NCBI RefSeq assembly: GCF_047948215.1
Contig: NC_134457.1
Span: 88,794,898 to 88,858,897 of the forward strand
Length of the DNA stretch: 64,000 nucleotides
Direction of reading: 5' to 3'
Source: Lycorma delicatula
Lineage: Eukaryota > Arthropoda > Insecta > Hemiptera > Fulgoridae
In this document: positions 35,010 to 46,391 of the stretch, piece after piece
Numbering within the stretch: position 1 is the first letter of the stretch
Layout of the letters: each line of letters begins with the position of its first letter
The notes under the pieces: model-generated
Told to the model about the DNA's origin: nothing
Databases searched by the model: none
The model's input: only the letters and a program-made list of their open reading frames with translations
Position numbers and translations under genes: made by a program

Positions 35010-35515
35010 CCTTTAATTTAATTATCAGGTCATTTACAATTGCCGTGTAAAACGTCAATAATTATAAATAATATAAAGCATTTCTAATAACACTATGAAA
35101 AGTTATAGTGATCACGATAATATTTTTTGAGATTGTAGGAATTGGTCGCAAAAATTTTCATTAGTTAAATCATTTATAGGGCAAATAAAAAACATGTACT
35201 TATAATTTACACAGCTCGAACTTGTCTTTATTTTATTGTACTATTTCATAAACAGAATCATATCAATTACTATAAATTATTTTTTCATGTTTATTTTAGT
35301 TCATTCTTAAGTCCCGACTTTTCTCAGAGTTTAGATATTAATTTATTATTACTAAATTAGTACTATTACATAGAAATTACGTGATTTAGTAACTCAATAA
35401 TTGATCTAATGCGTAATTTAAAGACAATTTATTAAAAATTATGACCGAATGTTATACTTAACCGAGTATAGACCAAAATCTTCTAGTTTCTACATTGTAA
35501 AGTCTCTTTGTAAAG
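35010..35515. other. AT-rich spacer
   Basis: No recognised feature. Confidence 0.5.
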
Positions 35516-35517
35516 TC

Positions 35518-35757
35518 TCTGTTTAGTCTCCGGAACCACCGTAACGTATTACTTCATAGTGTATCTTGAACAGTCTCAAATCGACCATTCTTGAGATGAG
35601 TGGTTAATTGAAACCCAACCACCAAAGAACACCGGTATCCAAGATCTAGTATTTAAATTCTTATCTACCTTTACTAGGATTTGAATTTTAGAACTATCGA
35701 CTTAGAAATCATCTGATTTGCGATGACGAGTTCATCACAAGATAACCCGGTGGGCTA
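35518..35757 (-). mobile_element. SINE-B copy, minus strand
   Basis: Complement of the family: GTCTCCGGAACCACCGTAAC at the 3' side, TCTTGAGATGAGTGGTTAAT, AACCCAACCACCAAAGAACA, CCGGTATCCAAGATCTAGTA, and TAACCCGGTGGGCT at the head. Part of the CATCCTC block is deleted. Confidence 0.75.
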
Positions 35758-35929
35758 TTGTAAATACTAATATTACTGCCCTCTAGTTAATCTACAGATA
35801 TAATTTACTCTTCTGTGTGTGGTACTTCATTTTATTTTGTTTTCTCCATGTGATACCATAATTTCGTGAAAAAGATCTGATAAATACGAAAAGATTAAAT
35901 AATTGAACATTTCAAAGCGGGAAGATATT

Positions 35930-36180
35930 TTGAATACGAGAGCATTACAATAAAATGTATCAGATTGCCCTATACCAACATCTCTCCACTAGTCGTTCAG
36001 TGTTAAGTATATCAGTCCTAAAAATTTACTGAAATATTCTGGTTACAGTAAAGTATTAGCGTATTGAGATATCGTTAGTTTTGTCGCAGAGCAATTTCGT
36101 AAAATATACTAAGTCTGGCGCCCTCTTTTATTACATTGGAAATGTTTTTGAGGAATGATATCAATACTTTTTATATCACG
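35930..36180 (-). pseudogene. Probable LINE C-terminal remnant, copy 2 (inverted)
   Basis: The minus strand matches 34.70-35.00 kb over some 230 bases (GATATCATTCCTCAAAAAC, GGCGCCAGACTTAGTATATT, TTTTAGGACTGATATACTTA). The cysteine-rich open stretch is broken here (DTFYCNALVFKISS), so this copy is the more decayed. Confidence 0.45.
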
Positions 36181-36234
36181 ATTGATATTAGTGAACGGAC
36201 CAACTTTAGACTACGGTAAAAATAATCTGTTTCA

Positions 36235-36440
36235 AAATATGAAGAAATGACTTTTACTAGTATGTATGAATTTATTACCAAAGCGTTTTCTTGTTTTGAA
36301 GATTTGGATAAGTCATACTATAAGGATGGAATAGAAAAATTTGGGCATCGTTGGGTTAGAACTTGAAAGGAGATTACGTTGTTAAATAAAAAATATTTTT
36401 TCCCGAAGAATTGTACCTTCTTTATTTTTGCACAAACTTA
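36235..36440 (+). pseudogene. Mariner transposase, C-terminal remnant 2
   Basis: MYEFITKAFSCFEDLDKSYY then KDGIEKFGHRWVRT matches the mariner ending F..EDEV...FY..GIEKL..RW.KC. It aligns with the copy at 33.2 kb, including the following TTTTTTCCCGAAGAATTGTA. Confidence 0.6.
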
Positions 36441-36444
36441 TTAA

Positions 36445-37250
36445 AAAAATCGAAGAAATTTAATATTTACCTTTATTTACAATTTAAAATCTGAAAATTT
36501 ATTTGTGTTCAACATTTTTTATTTATTTGCAGTCGGTCATAATACTGTATATAAATTGCATAAGCGTGTTAAATTGATTTATTTTGCTGCATTGATAAGT
36601 ATGTTTCATATTTTTATTGAATTGTACGCATTCTTTAGTATCGTTCTGCCCTTGTAAACTTTATATCGGTCTCTTTTTATTGTGGTAAAAATTATAGTCC
36701 TGGAATGTTAAAAAAAAAATCCATTATTGAAAATGAAATACACCACGTCCATATAAGAGCGTAACCGCACGATATTGTCAACGTGAGCCACACCCAACAT
36801 TTTTTTTTGTCCGATCGCGTTTCTTGATCCTTTTGCTCTATAATTTTCAATGTGCTACGGTGGCTGAGTTTTAACAATTAAATTCTTTCTTAATACGTGA
36901 CGGTTCAACATTCTATAGCATTCTGTCCGCTTAATTCGGCTGTATAGTTCCACTGTTGCTATTAATATTTCCATACATGAAAATTATGTCATATAAATTT
37001 TAATATTCGGGTACAGTATTTCTATTTTAACCTACATTCGTTAATTTTTTATGGTTGTATTTCATTAAAATATAAGTTTTTTGCCCTTGTTCTTTATTCA
37101 TTTTTTTTTTACTTTAACTAATCAAGGTATCCGTTTTTCCCTTGGTTTTTGCCCTCGGGAATATTGCTGAATTTAGTGATTTATCAGTTCTATTCTAATC
37201 TGCATATTATCTGAAGAATTTTTAACTACCTCGTCTTCTATTTATACAGT
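36445..37250. other. AT-rich stretch without recognised features
   Basis: The minus frame at 36692-36877 (61 codons) is not supported by any likeness. Confidence 0.45.
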
Positions 37251-37254
37251 GTTA

Positions 37255-37790
37255 ACAGAATATGGGAATTCATAAATAACTTTTCAACCGTTAAAGAAAG
37301 AAAATTTTACCAAATGCTCGCTCCTACCGTGAGACGATCTATTTTTTTTATGAGACTACCCTAAAACCCCCAACCTCACCACAGGATTAAAACAACCCTA
37401 ACCAAAATAGGTGACTATTTAATGTTTTTCAAATCTAGTTTAAAAAATAGTCTAATACACCCCTTAAGTAATAGTGAAATATTACTAAAAATAAAATTTA
37501 TATAATTTCAGTCTCAAAATGATTTATTTTTCGGTGTGATATGATTACTTGGGGTGCACTTTCCCAAACTTGAAAGTAGCTGTAAAACGTATTAAATTGG
37601 GCTCTATTTGATTAGGGTCGTCATAATTTGAAGTTTTTTATGTTTAATTTTTTTTTTTCAGTACCCTTTAAAATGATATTTCAGAAACTTATTCTTTCCA
37701 TTTGAATTTTTGAGATTTTTCCAATGGAGACTTATGGGTGTGATGGTCTCGTACCGAAAAATAAATCGTTTTGAATTACAAAATATTTAC
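37255..37790. repeat. F4 dispersed repeat, inverted pair
   Basis: 37255-37375 carries, on the minus strand, the TTAACGGTTGAAAAGTTATT seen at 21.2 kb. 37560-37790 carries the GATGGTCTCGTACCGAAAAA part on the plus strand. The two halves are therefore inverted relative to the copy at 21.0 kb. Confidence 0.4.
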
Positions 37791-38106
37791 TAAATTTCAT
37801 TATTCTAACTATACCTATGGAAAAAGGTTGTCATATTTTGTTAACACTGTTTATATGAAAGAAAAAAGATTGTTTTAATTTTATATATTTTAATGTTTTT
37901 TTTTTTTTTTTAATTTTGCTTATCTTGTTATTGATTTGTAAATTGTTTATTATTATTTTTATTAGATGAACATACTGGTATTAAACTCAAAAATTTCAAT
38001 TATTTTTTCTCATGAGGGAAACATCGCGTATTGATTTTTTAATAGGTCGTTTAATTTATTATTGTTATTATTATTCACGCTGCTGGAGAAAAAAACTGAC
38101 GGAGAC

Positions 38107-39666
38107 CGTGGATGCAGACCCTTGGGGGCTGTGTTACAAGATAGTTACTCGGTGATTGGGGGTCTCGCGGTCACCAGCTCCACTAGACGAGGCTAAAGCG
38201 GAGCACGTCGTTAATATGTTCCAGGTCTACTCGGTCCGTACCGAGCGGGACTTCGGCAACGTGGGCGACTTCCCGCTCTTCTCGATGGAGGAACTGGAGG
38301 AAGTCCTGCGATCGCTGAAAGGCAAAAAAGCCCCTGGTCCCGACGGTATACCAACTGAGGTACTCAAGCTAGCGGGGCTTTGCAGACCCCATCTTCTAAT
38401 AGACATGTATAATACATGTCTGAAGGCTAGGACTTTTAGCGCCAGGTGGAAGACCGCGCGTCTTGCGCTAATTCCCAAGGCAAAAGAAAACCCATAGTCC
38501 CCGTTCTCCTACCGCCCATTGTGTATGCTTGACACAGCTGGGAAGGTATTGGAGAAGCTGTTGCGACTAGTTGCGGCGATCAATCAGGCAGGTGGCCTGT
38601 CACCTAACTAGAACGGTTTCCGGCAGGGTCGGTCGACCCTAGACGCAATTCAAGAGATTCTTGAGGCAGTGCGGCGAACAGAGGACTACAATCATTTTTC
38701 GCGACGTGTGGTGCTTCTTGTTACGTAGGAGGTTAAAAATGCTTTCAACTCCGCACGGTGGAGCGATATGATTCGGGCCCTGGAGCATTCGTTCCATGTG
38801 CCTCAATACATGGTGGACGCATACCTGAGGAACCGCGGTCTCATTTACTAGACCGCGGCAGGCTGGCGTAGGACTACGATCACTGAGCCATGCACAGAGT
38901 CGGTGCCTGGCTGGACGAGATTGGATTGTCTCTAGCCCTCAGCAAAACGGAGATCGTGGTTCTAACGAAGAAGCGTATCGACACCCTTCTCTCCCTGCGG
39001 GTCGAGATAGAGGTTGTCGAGACCAAGCCGGCCGCAAAGTACCTCGGTATGATGATTGACCGGAAACTCAGCTTTGCTGAGCAGCTTCGTAGAGCCGCCG
39101 ACAAAGCTGCGAGAGCCGTAACTGCTCTCAGCCGGCTCATGGCGAATGGCCGGCTCACAAGTACTGCAGGCTCTCCGAGCCTGCAGTACTTGTGATCGCC
39201 GGCGTCGTACCATTACTATTTTGGCAAGAGAGCGCCAGGTGATCTACAGGAAGCGACGGGCAGGCGAAGACCGGGAGACCATTGCCAACGAGGAACGCAA
39301 CGTGGTCCCAGAGACCTGGGACCACGAGACCAGAGAACGATGGACCGCAAGACTTATCCCTCTGGTCAGACCGTGGACGGAGCGTCAGCATGGAGAGGTG
39401 GAGTAGTACACGACCCAATTTTTAACGGGTCACGCGTACTTCCACGCTTACCTCCATGTCATAGGGAAAGCGCCGTCCCCCGACTTCCTCTATTATCCCG
39501 GTGTACGGGACGACGCTGAGCACACCTTTTTCAAATGTGCTCGGTGGGCGGCAGATCGAGGGACACTAGAGGCGGATCTCGGAGCACTGAGCCCCTACAA
39601 CGTGGTTGTGATGATGCTCACGAAGCATCATCGCAACCGGGCAGCTAGAAAAGCTGGGAAAGTGTA
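38107..39666 (+). pseudogene. R1-clade reverse transcriptase (ORF2) pseudogene
   Basis: The first frame reads ETVDADPWGLCYKIVT, then a TGA, then FSMEELEEVLRSLKGKKAPG, PDGIPTEVLKLAG, YRPLCMLDTAGKVLEKLL, NGFRQGRSTLDAIQEILEAV, VKNAFNSARWSDMIRALE and AYLRNRGLIY. It is broken by TAG at 38495, 38609, 38726 and 38849. The GVPQGS and FADD blocks with the catalytic aspartates should follow but are deleted. After the break come VGAWLDEIGLSLALSKTE, KYLGMMIDRKLSFAEQLRRA, then ERQVIYRKRRAGEDRE, TTQFLTGHAYFHAYLH and DDAEHTFFKCARW. The last is the R1-type CCHC-like end with its first cysteine pair missing. It cannot make an active enzyme. Confidence 0.85.
39155..39195. repeat. 19-bp-arm perfect inverted repeat inside the LINE
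   Basis: TCACAAGTACTGCAGGCTC (39155-39173), loop TCC, then GAGCCTGCAGTACTTGTGA (39177-39195). It lies where about 90 residues of ORF2 are missing between LSRLMAN and VIAGVVPLL, so it marks the deletion junction. Confidence 0.9.
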
Positions 39667-39924
39667 GCCCGCCGATTCGTCGACAACATTCTCAGGGCCA
39701 AAACTGTTGACCTGGATAGTCCTGAAAATTAGGTAGCACCTAATCAGGCTAATATAGTAGGACTCGACCGGAAGTAATGTGTTAAACGGTTCCCGGTCGA
39801 GTCCTGGTAGAATGGGGGGTGGTTTTAGTCGGTAGTTTGCTGATAGTGATTGGATAATACCATCTGCGGTAGCCAGAAACTTCGTGCGTAAATACATTTC
39901 CACCTCCCTCCACAAAAAAAAATA

Positions 39925-40468
39925 TTATTATTACTATTATAAACAATGAACAAACAACTGTGCATAAAAATAATTTAGATTACCTCTTTAGAACAAGTGG
40001 TATTGTATTTATCTATTTTACTGAAGGGTCTTGGTTCTATTCTTGACTAAGTTCTGTAACCTTTATATTTATAAACCAAAAAATATTAAAATAATATTAT
40101 ATAAAAAATAAGTTTTATTTAAATGTTATTTGTTTTTTTTTTTTATTTAATCATAAATAATCTTAATATTTAATATGACTTAAAATATCAGATAAAATTA
40201 AAAAAAGTGTTGATGAGCACAATTCTTTAAAAATTATACATCGGCATTTATTATTAATTGGAAACTACTATTAATTATTCAGAAGTGGAACTTTTAAATC
40301 CTGTTATTAAGTCCGAATTGAAAAACGTTTCTTTAGAATAACGAGTGATAAAATTATTTCATTACCATCTATAACCACAAAGATTATAGAAGATATTAAA
40401 TTTACACCTAGATGTTAAAGAAGTTTAATTAAAGTTATATAAATCGTGCAGTATTTTTATTGATTTTT
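39925..40468. other. AT-rich stretch without recognised features
   Basis: Nothing supported beyond A and T runs. Confidence 0.5.
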
Positions 40469-40470
40469 TA

Positions 40471-40996
40471 TTTTTTTTTATTGATTTTATTAAACTAATT
40501 TTATCAGAATTAAATTCGATATAGATTTTGTTCCAATGTATTATCTATTCATTGGAAATTAATCAAGTTAAAAAATATCAATATAACGTATGGGTAGAAG
40601 AATTGGAAAGTTACCTAATAAATGTTTACAATAACCAAATTAGGGATAACCAGTTAAATGTTCAGTTCCAGCCCTGCAATCTTAAACCGGTGAAATTCAC
40701 CAGATGGACTGGCTACTACCACTTACACTTATTCTACTTATTACCACGACTAGTTATTCTAGTAGTAGCGGCTAATTATACTAGAAATAAGTGCTGAAAA
40801 TTGTAATATTTGGGTTTGTACAACTCAGATTTTGACCTGCTTTATTGAAAGAAAAAGTAGAATTTCTTAATTCTACTTTTTCTACTTTTTTTTTATTGAT
40901 TTTATTAAACTAATTTTATCAGAATTAAATTCGATATAGATTTTGTTCCGATGTATTATCTATTCATTGGAAATTAATCAAGTTAAAAAATATCAA
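40471..40996 (+). repeat. 111-bp direct duplication
   Basis: 40471-40581 recurs at 40886-40996 (offset 415) with a single visible difference, A at 40535 against G at 40950. The 304 bp between holds the hairpin AGAAAAAGTAGAAT/ATTCTACTTTTTCT just before the second copy. An open frame of 89 codons (40528-40797) starts in the first unit but resembles no known protein. Confidence 0.9.
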
Positions 40997-41029
40997 ACGT
41001 CTTGTAATTTTTTTTCGAAAATTACAGAA

Positions 41030-41065
41030 GTTTTTGGGTTCAAATCCCAGTCAGGTATGTCAATC
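41030..41065 (+). mobile_element. SINE-A B-box fragment
   Basis: TTTGGGTTCAAATCCCAGTC followed by AGGTATGTCA matches the B-box part of SINE-A, without its head or tail. Confidence 0.45.
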
Positions 41066-41439
41066 AATAAATATTACTGGGCATTTGCCACTCCTGCCAC
41101 TCTATTGTATGAATAAATAAATTACCATTCTTGAGAGCTTTTTTTTTCCAGGTCAAAAGGTATATTAAACCATTATGTTTGTTCCATAATTATTTCAGAA
41201 GAATTTTAGCATCGCATTACTTTACCTATGGTTTATAAATAAGGGAGGAATTTTCCGTTCTCTATAACTAAAAAACAAATAAATTTTGGGTATATGTTTA
41301 TGTAGACTTTCTAGTTTTTACAATAATATAAACTGAGATCCAACATTAACATTTCAGTGTTTGTAGAAATTTGCGTTATTTTAGTTGTGATATATTTCGG
41401 TAAATATTTACTTCGTTAACTTACGAACACATAACTACT

Positions 41440-41840
41440 TTTTTTATGTAAAACATCATATGGCTGTGTCTGTTTTATGGCAGGTCCTTTGCATTATATA
41501 CATTTTAATTACTCCAAGCTAAATTTTAAAATCTTGATATCCGACATTTTCTTTTAAATCATCTATGTAATTTTTAATCTGTTTTTCTACTCGACTTCCT
41601 AGGATTGTTTTCATAAATCCTTCTCTCATGATATGTCCCAAATAGTGAGATAGTTTTCCTATTCAGAATTCCTTTGACTTCGTTAATTTATATTTTATAT
41701 ATTTTAATATTTTATACTTAGTTTACTATTTTATTTATATTTTCGTTAATTCCTTGAATATTTTTTTCATTTTTCTTTTTTCCTCATTTAATCTTCTACA
41801 ACCTCACATTTCAGATGCTTTTTTACCATTTAATATATAT
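41440..41840 (-). pseudogene. LINE ORF2 C-terminal remnant
   Basis: On the minus strand: KLSHYLGHIMREGFMKTILG, SRVEKQIKNYIDDLKENV and GYQDFKI, preceded by an EM..CRRL scrap. This follows the well-known W.GHI.R.....K.I.EG....KR..GRP...Y.DDLK ending of insect LINE ORF2. The 5' part is absent. Confidence 0.7.
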
Positions 41841-41844
41841 ATAT

Positions 41845-43310
41845 ATATATATTTATATAAATGTTCTCGCGCTCGCATACTTTATAAATTTTATTCTTTT
41901 TTTTATACTTATATTTCTTTCTTTTTATAATTATATTTCTTTCAACTATTTGAGCTACATATTACGACAGCTGTCATAGTTGCACGATAACCATCAGCAT
42001 TATTTATCAAGAGCAACGCTCAATGGTATGACAATTTCATTATGAAAACATCGTGCTGTAAATCGTTTCTAGCATTTGCTCCGTTATAAAATGAATTAAA
42101 TATAGTATAACAGAGATAGATAATGTGATTCATATTCAATTTATAATGTATTACGTTAGAGAGAGCTTCTGTTTAAAAATATCAACGCCCTCAATATTAT
42201 GATAGTTGACATTCATTGTGAAGGTCATGTAATTATAAAGCATACCAACTCTTAAGAAGGAATTTTTTTTAACTTTTTAATGAACTTTTACGTACTTTTA
42301 CTTCTTTAATTTTTAAACTTTCTCTTTCACATCGGTTAGACTGTTTATTTATTTTTGTTACAGTTATAGTTTTTAGTAATAATTTGTATGAGAACTAGCT
42401 TATGTACTTCATAATATTTTTATATTCTATTTTACATTGATTGCTGCTTTCTTTGGAGTAGAATACAGTACACTATATACTTCACAGTTTTTATTATTGT
42501 CGATGATATCATATTTTTAAGTGCATAGTAACAATAAAAAATAATAATAAAAATATATATATTATGCGATTTATTATATATAATATGTATATAAACAAAT
42601 ATATATATTAAATAGTTAATGAGCAATTGTTATTTTATTTACAACAGTACTAAATATTTTTAATAAACAGGGGACATTTTTAGTTTACAATAAACAACGT
42701 GAAGTATGTAAGAGATTATGTTTTTATTTACTGATCATTATTATTGGACGAAAATAGTAATTCCTATTAAGATGTAATATATTCTAAATCTTAATATAAA
42801 ATCATTTAGTGAAGTTAAAGGGAAAAAATATTGAAATTCCTTATAGCGATATATGCTATATAAACATACATCAGTAAGACAGTAAAGGTACATCCATCCA
42901 TCTTATTTATTATCCAGGCGTAAATTTTTTCGTATTGTACATTATTTCATCACACAACAATTCAATGCATTTCAAGAATTTTATAAGCTGAAAATTTTAT
43001 TTTAAAGAGCGAGCAGAGAAAAACATAATCCATTGGTAATTTTTTATTAAAAACTTTTAAAAAAGATTTAATTTTTTTAAGTGGCTTAAACTGTTGTAGT
43101 ATAATGAATACATTGTACCCGTCAAATGATAATGGGATTTCAAATAGGCAAAGTTTTGAAATAAACAAGACAGTGACATGACGTTTACGTCAAAATGGAG
43201 AGAAGCTCTCCAATTTTTCGGTATATAACAATTTCTGTTACCAGCTCATGCATACTGTGTTACAAAATCAATATCTGCATACATGAAGCTCGTTAGTCAG
43301 TATGATTATA
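41845..43310. other. AT-rich stretch without recognised features
   Basis: Contains a TA run near 41837-41853 and many ATA repeats. No coding or transposon motif supported. Confidence 0.5.
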
Positions 43311-43314
43311 GTGC

Positions 43315-43450
43315 AGAGTAAAATTCAATCTGTTTTGTGGTTTGTTAAATTTGAATAGGTTATATTTGTTAGGCGTAAATACCGTAGTATATTCAATGAA
43401 GGGCTCATAACATTCGCCGATCGGGCAAACAAGTTAGAGAAAAAACGGCA
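43315..43450 (+). pseudogene. DUF4817-type transposase N-terminal remnant
   Basis: QSVLWFVKFE, stop, VIFVRRKYRSIFNEG and ANKLEKKRQPIE recall the DUF4817 helix-turn-helix (QCVLW..E.KS...VQR.FR..YG........I..W...F..TG). It is short and contains a stop, so the call is tentative. Confidence 0.4.
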
Positions 43451-43454
43451 GCCA

Positions 43455-44570
43455 ATTGAAGTAGTTACATTCAGGACAACTATCATTATCTTACGAGATC
43501 GTTATAGCAATTCGAGTTACGTTATTTGCATATCCGGAAAAAAATTAGTAGGGACGTGTTCCGAAGAGCTAGTTGCAACTATTGTATTTGTTAGGCGATT
43601 TAATTTTGTTTAAAATTATTTTTTAAATTATATAATTTTTAAAATTTTTATTTTTAAATAGCAAGAACATCAAGTGAGGTAGGTGTATGATTGTCATATA
43701 CTTCACATGATTTTTTAATGAATAGAATATGTGTATAAGTACCATTTGAATATTAAAAAAAAGTTGATGTAAAAATAAAATGTAATAGTTTAAATGAAAA
43801 TGCTTTTCTGTAACAAGCATTCAAACTGAAGGTTTTTACAGTTTGAGTGGCTTACAGATATTATAATAAAACATAAATAACATAAACAAACATAACCGAA
43901 CTGAAATCTCTTTTATATGACAAAAACTTAAGCGATATCTGCTTTAAGTTCTGCCATTTTTAATGTATAGCTAAATATATTTTTAAGCATAATAATGTAT
44001 TAATGATATAAGGAAAAAAATGTCCGAGACTTCAGGCTATTTTTCATTTCAGATGATAATTTTCAGCTCAGATTTTCAAAATTGCATTGGAAAAACGATG
44101 ATAAACCTTTTTTTTTTGATAACTTCTCTTGTATGGTTTTTTTTTTAGTGTACTATAAAATTTTCAATTATGAAAATATCGTACAAAAAATTAAAGTAAT
44201 AAAATGTGATTCATAAATGTTATGGCTAGGTTTCACCTTTATACTGTATTCAGTAATGTACTTGAACAGTTACTGTTGAAAAGCATTCCAATTATTAAAA
44301 CCATTAATATTTTATTTCATAACTTGGCAACAATGTACACTATTAAAGATTTAAAATTTAAATGGCAAATCAGTTATAAAATTTGATTATTACTTTTCAA
44401 CATTGTTTTTTAATTTTTTTTTACATTATACTCGGCCTGATTAGATTGTGATATCTTGATAGACGTAAAATTGACTAAACTATAAAATTGATTATATATT
44501 GAAAAATTTACTTAATGAATTAATATCCTTTTTCTGTAATCCAATCAAATGATATTAATCCGAATTTATT
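43455..44570. other. AT-rich stretch without recognised features
   Basis: Nothing supported. The minus frame at 43623-43820 is hydrophobic by AT bias only. Confidence 0.5.
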
Positions 44571-44636
44571 TTTTTACTTTCCCGGCTATATGGTTATACC
44601 GTGTAGCTATTTTAGCTACTGTAGCATTAAACTACG
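44571..44636 (+). repeat. F2 head fragment 5' of F1 copy 6
   Basis: TTTTACTTTCCCGGCTATAT is the F2 head; F1 copy 6 begins directly after it. Either F1 inserted into an F2 copy or the two families share this head. Confidence 0.45.
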
Positions 44637-45271
44637 ATTTTTACTTTCTTTTACGAAGTAAAGGAGGTATTGTGATCACGAAAAATTTCGGTTTTCAGAT
44701 TTCAACGGAAATATCCATTTTGACCATTCCTGAATCTATTTTGACTAGTTTCAGCGTGACGTCTATTCGTACGTATGTACATAATACGTACTATAATCGT
44801 AGGATGTTGAAATTTTGGATTTAGGACTGTTGTAACAGCAAGTTGTACACCTCCCCTTTTTATTGCAATTGACTTGACCAAAAATTAAAAAAAAAAGCCC
44901 AAAATCCTAAACATCTGGATTTTGGCCTTTTTGTTAACTGCAGTAATAAGCCATCATTGAGAGTTTTTCAACGATACATCATAAGTGGTATTTATTTTCA
45001 TTGATTCCAGAGTTACAGCCAAATAAAATTTTAATTAATAAAATATTTTGTACATCGACTCGAATTCGACTTAATTTCCTTTTTTTTAACTTTTTTTTTA
45101 ATTTAAATGTATTGATTTATTAATAATTATTAACCTGCGATTTAAAAAAAAATATACAATGAATAATAATCCAATAATAAGTTTTTAGTGAAATAAAATT
45201 TTATGTACTTTTAAAATTGTGTTTATGTAATTTAATAAGTTTAGATGGAAGTCATATGGTATCCACATCAG
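44637..45271 (+). repeat. F1 dispersed repeat, copy 6, near full length
   Basis: Starts TTTTTACTTTCTTTTACGAA, keeps TTTCAACGGAAATATCCATT, GCAGTAATAAGCC, a mutated T-arm core ACTCGAATTCGACTT, and ends with the hairpin ATATGGTATCCACATCAG and six T. The 91-codon open frame at 44549-44824 is a chance frame through the F2 head and F1. Confidence 0.8.
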
Positions 45272-45397
45272 ATTTTTTAAGCTACATATTGAGTATGTAT
45301 TATTCAATAATATCTACATTTTTAGTAATAGCCTTATTTAGTAATAAATATATATTTAGTAATATCCTTACGTAAAGGATAATTTTAATTCCTTATT

Positions 45398-45950
45398 GTG
45401 AAGGAAAGTGTACTTATCGGATCAGATTTTGCATGTTGATATTTTTACAGAGCTTGTCGTTTCATGAACCCTCTGATCAAAAATTATAATTTTAGCATTG
45501 AACATGTTCGGTGGGATATACTTTATGTACATACATAGACTATTATGTATGTTGGTCTGTTCTTTCCTTGATTTCTCCAGATTTGGATGGACTGATTTGG
45601 ATAAAATTTGACACGATTATTTCCATATATATAGTGACATTTAATTTTGGACACAATCGTCGTTGGTGCAGTTAGATACAGTTCTTATTGGTCCCGTATC
45701 TCAAAATTTTACTGAAAGAATGGGCGAAATGTTTACATAATTTAAGTACTTTCTTACATAAGTAAGTACTTTCTTACGGTGTTAGGTCTGATACAAATTC
45801 ACATTAAAAAGTAGTGTCAAAGAACCTCATTTTTTTCTCTCGTTTGTGGATTTTCATTCTTTTACTAATTAGAGATTTCATTACATTAGTACGTTAATTT
45901 GGTTATGTATTTGGGTGATTTAATTCGAAAGCCAGGAATAATAAGTAATA
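45398..45950 (+). repeat. F2 dispersed repeat, copy 3
   Basis: Has TTCTCCAGATTTGGATGGAC, ACATTTAATTTTGGACACAA, GTCCCGTATCTCAAAATTTT, ACATTAGTACGTTAATTTGG and GGGTGATTTAATTCG in the F2 order. It is followed at once by F1 copy 7. Confidence 0.6.
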
Positions 45951-45954
45951 AAAA

Positions 45955-46388
45955 AGTTCAAATCCAAAACAGTTAGGATTTTGCACTTTTTCTTAACTGC
46001 AGTAATAAGCCCTTATTGAGAGCTTTTTAACGATATATATTATAAGTGGTACTTATTTTCATTGGTTCCAGAGTTATAGCCAAATAAAAGTTTAATTATT
46101 AAAATTACAAGTGGAAGGCACCTTGGTTCGAATTCGACTTCATTTCCTTTTTTTAATTTTTTTTTAATTTAAATATATTGATTTATTAATAAATCAATAT
46201 ATGATTTATTAATAATTACTCTGATTGTAAAAAAAAAAAATTTACAATAAATAATAACTCGATAATAACAATAAAACAAACAATATGGAAAATATCAGAG
46301 TTATTAATGAAATAAAATTTTGTACTTTTAAAAATGTGTATATGTAATTTAATAGACGTACAAGGAAGTCATGTAGTGTCCACATCAG
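45955..46388 (+). repeat. F1 dispersed repeat, copy 7, 5'-truncated
   Basis: Starts at the AAATCCAAAACAG block, keeps the T-arm-like core TTGGTTCGAATTCGACTTCA near 46123-46142, GTACAAGGAAGT and a terminal hairpin ATGTAGTGTCCACATCAG with a run of nine T. Like copy 2 it begins in the middle of the element. Confidence 0.8.
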
Positions 46389-46391
46389 ATT

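Larger units (their letters stand above)
38083..39921 (+). mobile_element. R1-clade LINE, 5'-truncated and internally deleted
   Basis: A GC-rich island in AT-rich DNA that begins inside ORF2 and ends CCTCCCTCCACAAAAAAAAA. The 5' truncation and A tail are what target-primed reverse transcription leaves. Two internal deletions remove protein-coding parts (near 38890 and at the palindrome 39155-39195). A non-coding tail follows the last coding stretch (about 39667-39910). The sharp composition change reflects the element's own codon use and suggests it is younger than the other LINE scraps here. Confidence 0.85.

Noticed and set aside
38156..38851. Stop-codon reassignment in the LINE (four of five in-frame stops are TAG)
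   Set aside because: A TGA lies in the same frame and catalytic blocks are deleted; ordinary pseudogene decay explains it.
40528..40797. 89-codon plus-strand frame next to the duplication
   Set aside because: No recognisable domain and only the start is duplicated; kept as a note within the repeat entry.
44549..44824. 91-codon plus-strand frame
   Set aside because: It crosses the junction of an F2 head and F1 copy 6; other F1 copies do not keep this frame open.
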